This document shows positions 34,463 to 40,034 of a stretch of 40,034 bases of DNA, one piece after another. How positions within the stretch are numbered: position 1 is the stretch's first letter; each line of letters opens with the position of its first letter. Source of the DNA: Caulobacter sp. (GTDB lineage Bacteria; Pseudomonadota; Alphaproteobacteria; Caulobacterales; Caulobacteraceae); contig JAUXMY010000016.1 of the NCBI GenBank assembly GCA_030683005.1, positions 1-40,034 on the forward strand. Direction: 5' to 3'. The translations under genes and the position numbers were made by a program. A model generated the notes under the pieces. The model worked only from the letters and a program-made list of their open reading frames with translations, did no database searches and was not told the origin of the DNA.

Positions 34463-34538
34463 GGGGACATGTACCTCTTCGGTACGTGTCCCCCGCAGCT
34501 TGAAGCGGCAGGGGACACGCACTGAAGTGCATGTCCCC
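34463..34538. repeat. Triple-hairpin repeat, family A copy 3 (inverted)
   Basis: Read on the minus strand it matches copy 1: hairpin with GCACTTCAGTGC (34511-34538 on plus), centre 34494-34510, hairpin with inner GTACC (34463-34493, one base shorter). It lies between the stops of convergent genes, 4 bases after the pseudouridine synthase and 7 bases before the end of the DUF1501 gene, so it may terminate both. Confidence 0.85.
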
Positions 34539-34545
34539 GCGAGCC

Positions 34546-35778
34546 TCAAACCAGTCCCGATACCGGTTCCACGCCGGCGCTGTCCGGAAACACCGCCGTG
34601 TCCAGCGCCCGGCGGTCCAGACCCATGTGATCGCGCAGGACGCCCTTGAACAGGCCGCGCAGGTCGAGGGTCGGGCGGGTGTCACGCCCTTCGAACAGCG
34701 CCGAGGCCTTCAGGGTCGGCCAGTCGCCGATGATGCCGCCGGGCTTCAGGGCGCCGCCCAGTAGGAAGGCGGTGGAGCCGGTGCCATGGTCGGTGCCGCC
34801 GGTGCCGTTGATCCGCGCTGTGCGGCCAAACTCGGTGGCGACCACCACGACGGTATCCTTCCAGTCCGCCGCCAGCCCCTCGTGCAGGCCCATGAGCAGG
34901 GCGTCGAGGTAGAGCAGGCGGTTGGCCAGCTGCCCTTCGGCCGCGCCCTGGTTGGCGTGGGTGTCCCAGCCGTCGACGGAGATGGCGACGATCTGCGGGC
35001 CGTTTTCCTGGCGCATGAAGCCGGCGACGGTCGCGCCGATGCCGCGCGCCACCGCCTGGCCCTGGCGGACGAAGCCCTGCGCGCCGCCGCCGGTCATCGG
35101 CGCCGGAGCCGGGGCGGCCATGTCCTGCATCGCCATCGCCGCCATCGCCTCGGTTTGCAGTCCGCGCGCCAGGGCCGGGCCCAGCAGCGGGTCGTTGGCG
35201 TAGAGGTCGCCCAGGATGCCGGGCAGGCGCGGGCTGCCTTCGCCGGCCGCGCCGGGCGACCAGGAGGCGGCGGGCGCCTTGCCCCGCAGGATCAGTGGCG
35301 CGGTGGCCCCGACCGACAGCGCCTCGATCTTCCGCGCCGGCATGGCCTCCAGCGCCCGATTGAGAAAGCCGGAACTGGTCCCGTAGACCACGGCCGCGCC
35401 GCTCTCGAGCACGTCCTGCGCCTCGAAGTGCGATCGAGCCCGGTCAGGTCCCGCGACGGCCGGCGCGATGCGCGCCTGGCCCTTCAGCGCCAGGCCATGG
35501 ACCCCCGCCAGCGCCGGGTGCAGCGCGAAGGTCGCGTCGAGCTTCAGCGCCCTGTCGGCCGGTATGGCGATACGGCCGCGCAGGCCGGCGTAGTCGGGGT
35601 CGCCCACCGGCGGCGAGGCCGAGAGGCCGTCCATGGCGCCGCGCGCGATCACGGTGACCATCTTCTTGCGGCCCAGGTCTCCATCGGCCCGGGCGGCATG
35701 GCCCATGAAGCCGATCGAGAGGCCAAGGCCGGCGGCGGCGGACAGCAGGCCGCGACGGGAAAGGTCGGTGCGGGTCAT
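34546..35778 (-). CDS. Tat-exported DUF1501 protein
   Basis: The 410-residue protein has a twin-arginine signal (LSRRGLLSAAAGLGLSIGFM at about residues 6-25) and DUF1501 features: VTVIARGAMDGLSASPPVGD, IVAISVDGWDTHANQGAAEG near residues 265-284, and VVVATEFGRTARINGTGGTDHG-like (two overlapping pieces, VVATEFGRTARINGTGGTDH). DUF1501 is related to the alkaline-phosphatase/sulfatase fold. It overlaps the DUF1800 gene by 4 bases. The pair is widespread; the substrate is unknown. Confidence 0.85.
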   Translation of the reverse strand: MTRTDLSRRGLLSAAAGLGLSIGFMGHAARADGDLGRKKMVTVIARGAMDGLSASPPVGDPDYAGLRGRIAIPADRALKLDATFALHPALAGVHGLALKGQARIAPAVAGPDRARSHFEAQDVLESGAAVVYGTSSGFLNRALEAMPARKIEALSVGATAPLILRGKAPAASWSPGAAGEGSPRLPGILGDLYANDPLLGPALARGLQTEAMAAMAMQDMAAPAPAPMTGGGAQGFVRQGQAVARGIGATVAGFMRQENGPQIVAISVDGWDTHANQGAAEGQLANRLLYLDALLMGLHEGLAADWKDTVVVVATEFGRTARINGTGGTDHGTGSTAFLLGGALKPGGIIGDWPTLKASALFEGRDTRPTLDLRGLFKGVLRDHMGLDRRALDTAVFPDSAGVEPVSGLV

Positions 35779-37196
35779 CGGCGCTGGAACTCCGGACTCA
35801 TCAACAGGATCGACAGGGCCTCCTGCCGCGACTCGGCGCGGGCGACGGCGGCCCGGACAGGCTCGCTCAGCCGGGCGCCCAGCGCATCACGGGCGATGGT
35901 GTTCGGGTCAAGCTCCCCGGCCACCACGGCGGAGAAGTCCTCGGCCCAGGTCATGCGCTTGATCACCGCGTCGGGCGCCGCCCAGGTCGCGGCGGTTTCG
36001 TCCCAGCCCTTGGGGGAAGGCGCCGAGAACGGACGCTGGCCCAGGGCGTTCAGCGGCGGCGCGAGGTGCTCGATGGCGCCCGGCTGGCCGCCGATGGCCC
36101 GCCAGCTGGAGATCAGGAACTCGTAAGGCGTCTTGAACTTGGCCGGCGTCGGGTCCCAGGCCTCCGGCGCCTCGACCAGCGCCCGGGCGACGGCGGCAAG
36201 GTCCCCGCCGGACGCGGTCCAGGCCGCCTCCAGCCGGCTCACCAGCGCGGGCGGCGGGTCGTCGGCCACGAAATGCCGGGCGATCTTGCGGGCCAGGTGT
36301 CGGGCCGTGGCCGGGTGCGCCGCAAGGTCCTTGAGGATGCCCCCGGCCTGCATCGCCTCGCCGTCCCTGTAGGTCCTGCCCATGACCTTGCGGGCGCCGG
36401 GCTCGTGGGTGGCGACGCGGAACACGAACCGGCCCTGGCGGTCCTCCGCCTCGCGCAGGCCGCCGACGCTCCAGCCGGTCAGGGCCCGGGCGAACTCGGT
36501 GACGTCAGCCTGACTGTAGCCGCCGTCGACGCCGACGGTGTGCAGTTCGAGGATTTCACGGGCCAGGTTTTCGTTGAGCCCCCCGCCGCCGTTCGGCCGG
36601 GGACGGCGGCTCAGCATCGCCGCGGCGCGGCTGCCGGGGCCCACCGACTGGGCCTGGTCGAGATAGAGCAGCATGGCCGGATGCATGGTCGAGGCGATCA
36701 GCAGGTCCTCGAACCGTCCGAACACACGCGGGCGAATGGCCTCCTGCTCGAACGGCCCGGCCACCGTGGCGGTGACCAGCTTCACGGCCGAGACGGTGAA
36801 GTGGTTGGCCCAGAACAGCGCCCAGCGTTCACGAAAGCCGGCATGGGTCGTGGCGGCCAGGCGGGCCCGGGCGAGGAAATCGACCGCCGTCCCCTCGCGC
36901 AGCATCCGGGCCGCGATCTGCACCGGGTCCCGGCCGGGGGCGTCCTCCCCGGCCTCGCCCCGCCGCATCTCGCGACGTTCGGTCTGATAGGCGCGGAAGG
37001 CCTGTATACGGGCAGCCGACGATTCGCCGCCGACCTGGGGCTGGTCCGCGCCGGCCGGCCGGATCTGGTCGAGCAGCCAGCCCCTCGGGTCCCTGGCGAC
37101 CCTCGCCAGCTCACCCGGACGGGCGCCGAGGCCGAAGCGGGTGACGGCGATGGCCGCCGAAACGTCGTTCGAGGACATGGGGGAAGGCAGGGGCAC
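35775..37196 (-). CDS. DUF1800 protein, partner of the DUF1501 gene
   Basis: The 473-residue protein matches DUF1800: AVTRFGLGARPGELARVARD near residue 17, RERWALFWANHFTVSAVKL near 121, GGLNENLAREILELHTVGVD near 203 and YSQADVTEFARALTGWSVGG after it, and FKTPYEFLISSWRAIGG near 361. DUF1800 genes nearly always precede DUF1501 genes. An ATG six codons downstream (37178) is an alternative start. No signal peptide is visible, so export with its partner would need another route. Function unknown. Confidence 0.83.
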   Translation of the reverse strand: MPLPSPMSSNDVSAAIAVTRFGLGARPGELARVARDPRGWLLDQIRPAGADQPQVGGESSAARIQAFRAYQTERREMRRGEAGEDAPGRDPVQIAARMLREGTAVDFLARARLAATTHAGFRERWALFWANHFTVSAVKLVTATVAGPFEQEAIRPRVFGRFEDLLIASTMHPAMLLYLDQAQSVGPGSRAAAMLSRRPRPNGGGGLNENLAREILELHTVGVDGGYSQADVTEFARALTGWSVGGLREAEDRQGRFVFRVATHEPGARKVMGRTYRDGEAMQAGGILKDLAAHPATARHLARKIARHFVADDPPPALVSRLEAAWTASGGDLAAVARALVEAPEAWDPTPAKFKTPYEFLISSWRAIGGQPGAIEHLAPPLNALGQRPFSAPSPKGWDETAATWAAPDAVIKRMTWAEDFSAVVAGELDPNTIARDALGARLSEPVRAAVARAESRQEALSILLMSPEFQRR

Positions 37197-37289
37197 TGTC
37201 GCGCGTCCTTGAAACTACGGGGCGGTTCGGTCACTTCAACGCCGTGCGTCGGCCTGTCCGTCGCGCCGCGTGTAACGAAGGATAGTTCA

Positions 37290-38012
37290 GTGACCGGCAA
37301 GGGCGACGGCGTTCAGAAGCCAAGACGGTTCTACAAGGCGGTGACCGTCGACGAGATCGAGGGCGGCCATGTCGTGCTGCTCGACGGCCGTGCGCCGAAA
37401 ACGCCGTCGGGCCGCAAGGTCGTATTGCCGACGCCTGCGCTGGCGGCGCTGGTGGCGGCGGACTGGGAGGCCCAGGCGGAGGAAATCGACACCCTGCGCA
37501 TGCCGGCCCAGCGACTGGCCGCCACGGCCATCGACCGGGTCGGTGGCGTTCGCGAGGACGTCGCCGACGAGATCGCCCGCTACGCCGGGTCGGACCTGCT
37601 CTGCTATCGCGCCGAGTCGCCCGCCAGTCTGGTCGAGGCCCAGAGCCTGTCCTGGGATCCGTTGGTGGACTGGGCCGCCGAGGATCCGGGCCTGCGGCTG
37701 ACGGTGGTCGGCGGCGTCATTCACCGGGCCCAGCCGGAGGGGACCCTGGCCCGGGTCCGCGCGCTGGCGTTGGAGTTGGACGACTTCGGCCTGACGGCGC
37801 TGGCCCAGGCCACAAGCCTGTTCGGCTCGGCCGTGCTGGCCCTGGCGCTGCAGCGCGGTCGCCTGGACGGACAGGGCGCCCACGACATTGCCCGGCTGGA
37901 CGAGGCCTGGCAGGAGGAGCGCTGGGGCGTCGACTACGAAGCCGCCGACCGCACGGCCGCGCGGCTGGAGGAGGCGCTGCTGCTGGAACGCTGGTTCCGG
38001 GCGCTGGGCTAG
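37290..38012 (+). CDS. ATP12-family F1-ATPase assembly chaperone, GTG start
   Basis: The 240-residue protein matches the ATP12 family: RRFYKAVTVDEIEGGHVVLL, LDGRAPKTPSGRKVVLPTPA near residue 30, AADWEAQAEEIDTLRMPAQR and the C-terminal WGVDYEAADRTAARLEEALL. It binds unassembled alpha subunit of F1 ATP synthase; bacterial forms are found in alphaproteobacteria. Start GTG 37290 has GAAGGA at 37276-37281. A longer in-frame stretch upstream on the same strand lies over the antisense DUF1800 gene and is shadow. Confidence 0.9.
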   Translation: MTGKGDGVQKPRRFYKAVTVDEIEGGHVVLLDGRAPKTPSGRKVVLPTPALAALVAADWEAQAEEIDTLRMPAQRLAATAIDRVGGVREDVADEIARYAGSDLLCYRAESPASLVEAQSLSWDPLVDWAAEDPGLRLTVVGGVIHRAQPEGTLARVRALALELDDFGLTALAQATSLFGSAVLALALQRGRLDGQGAHDIARLDEAWQEERWGVDYEAADRTAARLEEALLLERWFRALG

Positions 38013-38105
38013 CGGCCGCCTCCCGTTGCGTCAGGCAAATCAACGCCTTGTCATGCCCCCGTCACGGCTTTAACCCGTCCCCAGCCTTGTGAAGGGGACG
38101 ACGGC

Positions 38106-39638
<1,533 letters not shown>

Positions 39639-39658
39639 GGGGATCCACGCACGCCTAT

Positions 39659-39831
39659 CCTCTCCCTGTTGGGAGAGGGGGACCCTGCGGAGCAGGGTGG
39701 TGAGGGACATGCAGGCGGTCGGTGACTGGCCTGCGAGCTCACCCTCATCCCTGTCCGTGCAAGGATTTCACGGACAAGAGCTTCCCGCTCCACCACCCTT
39801 CGGGTGGTCCCCCTCTCCCAGGCGGGAGAGG
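39659..39831. repeat. Paired-palindrome repeat, family B copy 3
   Basis: The arms at 39659-39684 and 39806-39831 (CCTCTCCC..GGGAGAGGGGGACC and its inverse) match except in the loops. The inner hairpins are CCCTGCGG..AGCAGGG (left) and CCACCCTTCGGGTGG (right). It follows the pccB stop by 20 bases and may end that message. Confidence 0.8.
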
Positions 39832-39859
39832 AAGAAATGGGGGGATATCTCAATTCTGT

Positions 39860-39913
39860 CCCCCACCCCTCGGCTCGCCCGTATCCTTCACAAGTCCCCG
39901 TCGCGGGGGAGGG
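39860..39913 (-). repeat. Possible half element of family B
   Basis: CCCCCACCCCTCGGCTCGCC and the CCCCGTCGCGGGG palindrome followed by GAGGG resemble one half of family B, read on the minus strand. The match is loose. From 39914 to the window end no gene is supported; low complexity frames there have no start or family features. Confidence 0.35.
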
Positions 39914-40034
39914 CGTACGGATCCGGCCCGATACGGCGACACGGGATGCGGAAATGCGGGATTTGCCCGTGGACCTGGCCTGCTCCGAAGGCTCGCCGGG
40001 ACAAAACCACGGAATCCGGGGAGGGTCGGCATCC

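Noticed and set aside
36066..38012. A 648-codon plus-strand frame that would fuse an upstream part to the ATP12-like protein
   Set aside because: The first 400 codons are the antisense of the DUF1800 gene and show no protein features. GTG 37290 with a ribosome site gives the family length.

Overview
The window is chromosomal DNA of high GC content from an alphaproteobacterium, most likely a member of the Caulobacteraceae (Caulobacter, Phenylobacterium or Brevundimonas type). The clues are the ribosomal operon order with adk directly after secY and no rpmJ, infA or map, the short-LID adenylate kinase, a lipoprotein resembling the CC0125/CC1285 family, an ATP12-type chaperone, an HfsK-like acyltransferase, and gaps filled with paired-palindrome repeats. 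The genus cannot be fixed from the sequence. No tRNA, rRNA, CRISPR array, prophage or transposase gene was seen.

Layout. 1-790: gap with several inverted-repeat elements, a terminator of an upstream gene and a possible small membrane protein gene on the minus strand. 792-5602: a secreted CAP protein, a GNAT acyltransferase coupled to a JmjC-like cupin, a secreted GIN/DUF2807 beta-solenoid protein and, on the minus strand, an outer-membrane beta-barrel protein. 5603-20407: the ribosomal block. S10-spc genes (rpsJ to rplO), secY and adk read from a promoter near 5779-5807. The alpha genes (rpsM, rpsK, rpoA, rplQ) have their own promoter at 17760-17787, and the block ends in a clear terminator at 20379-20407. 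Most neighbours overlap or lie within about 20 bases of each other; most of the wider gaps hold a GC-rich hairpin, which may set stoichiometry.

20418-24028: a ParE-type toxin with its antitoxin, a two-gene ABC-2 exporter and a secreted phosphodiesterase of the NPP family. 24066-27115: a compact operon of a VOC protein, an ArsR regulator, an SRPBCC protein, a YjbR-like protein and a Tet-type MFS exporter, which looks like a small stress or xenobiotic response unit. 27193-34458: an HtrA/DegP-like lipoprotein protease, the RarA replication-repair ATPase, two RluA-family pseudouridine synthases, a small lipoprotein, a protein that looks like a degenerate GGDEF-EAL scaffold, and the fluoride exporter CrcB. 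34546-40034: a DUF1501/DUF1800 pair, an F1-ATPase assembly chaperone, the beta subunit of propionyl-CoA carboxylase and a closing repeat-rich gap.

The block 6069-20352 is core housekeeping and behaves as expected. The least explained parts are the repeat families. A 76-78 bp triple-hairpin element occurs three times in 9 kb, each time within 10 bases of a stop codon. Other families consist of two hairpins facing each other, one of them with perfect 26-bp arms that fills a whole intergenic gap and supplies the ribosome binding site of the next gene. The hairpins in the wide gaps of the ribosomal operons and the predicted degenerate GGDEF-EAL protein also deserve a look. I did not find a convincing new multi-gene system; the VOC-ArsR-SRPBCC-YjbR-MFS operon and the GNAT-cupin pair are the nearest candidates.
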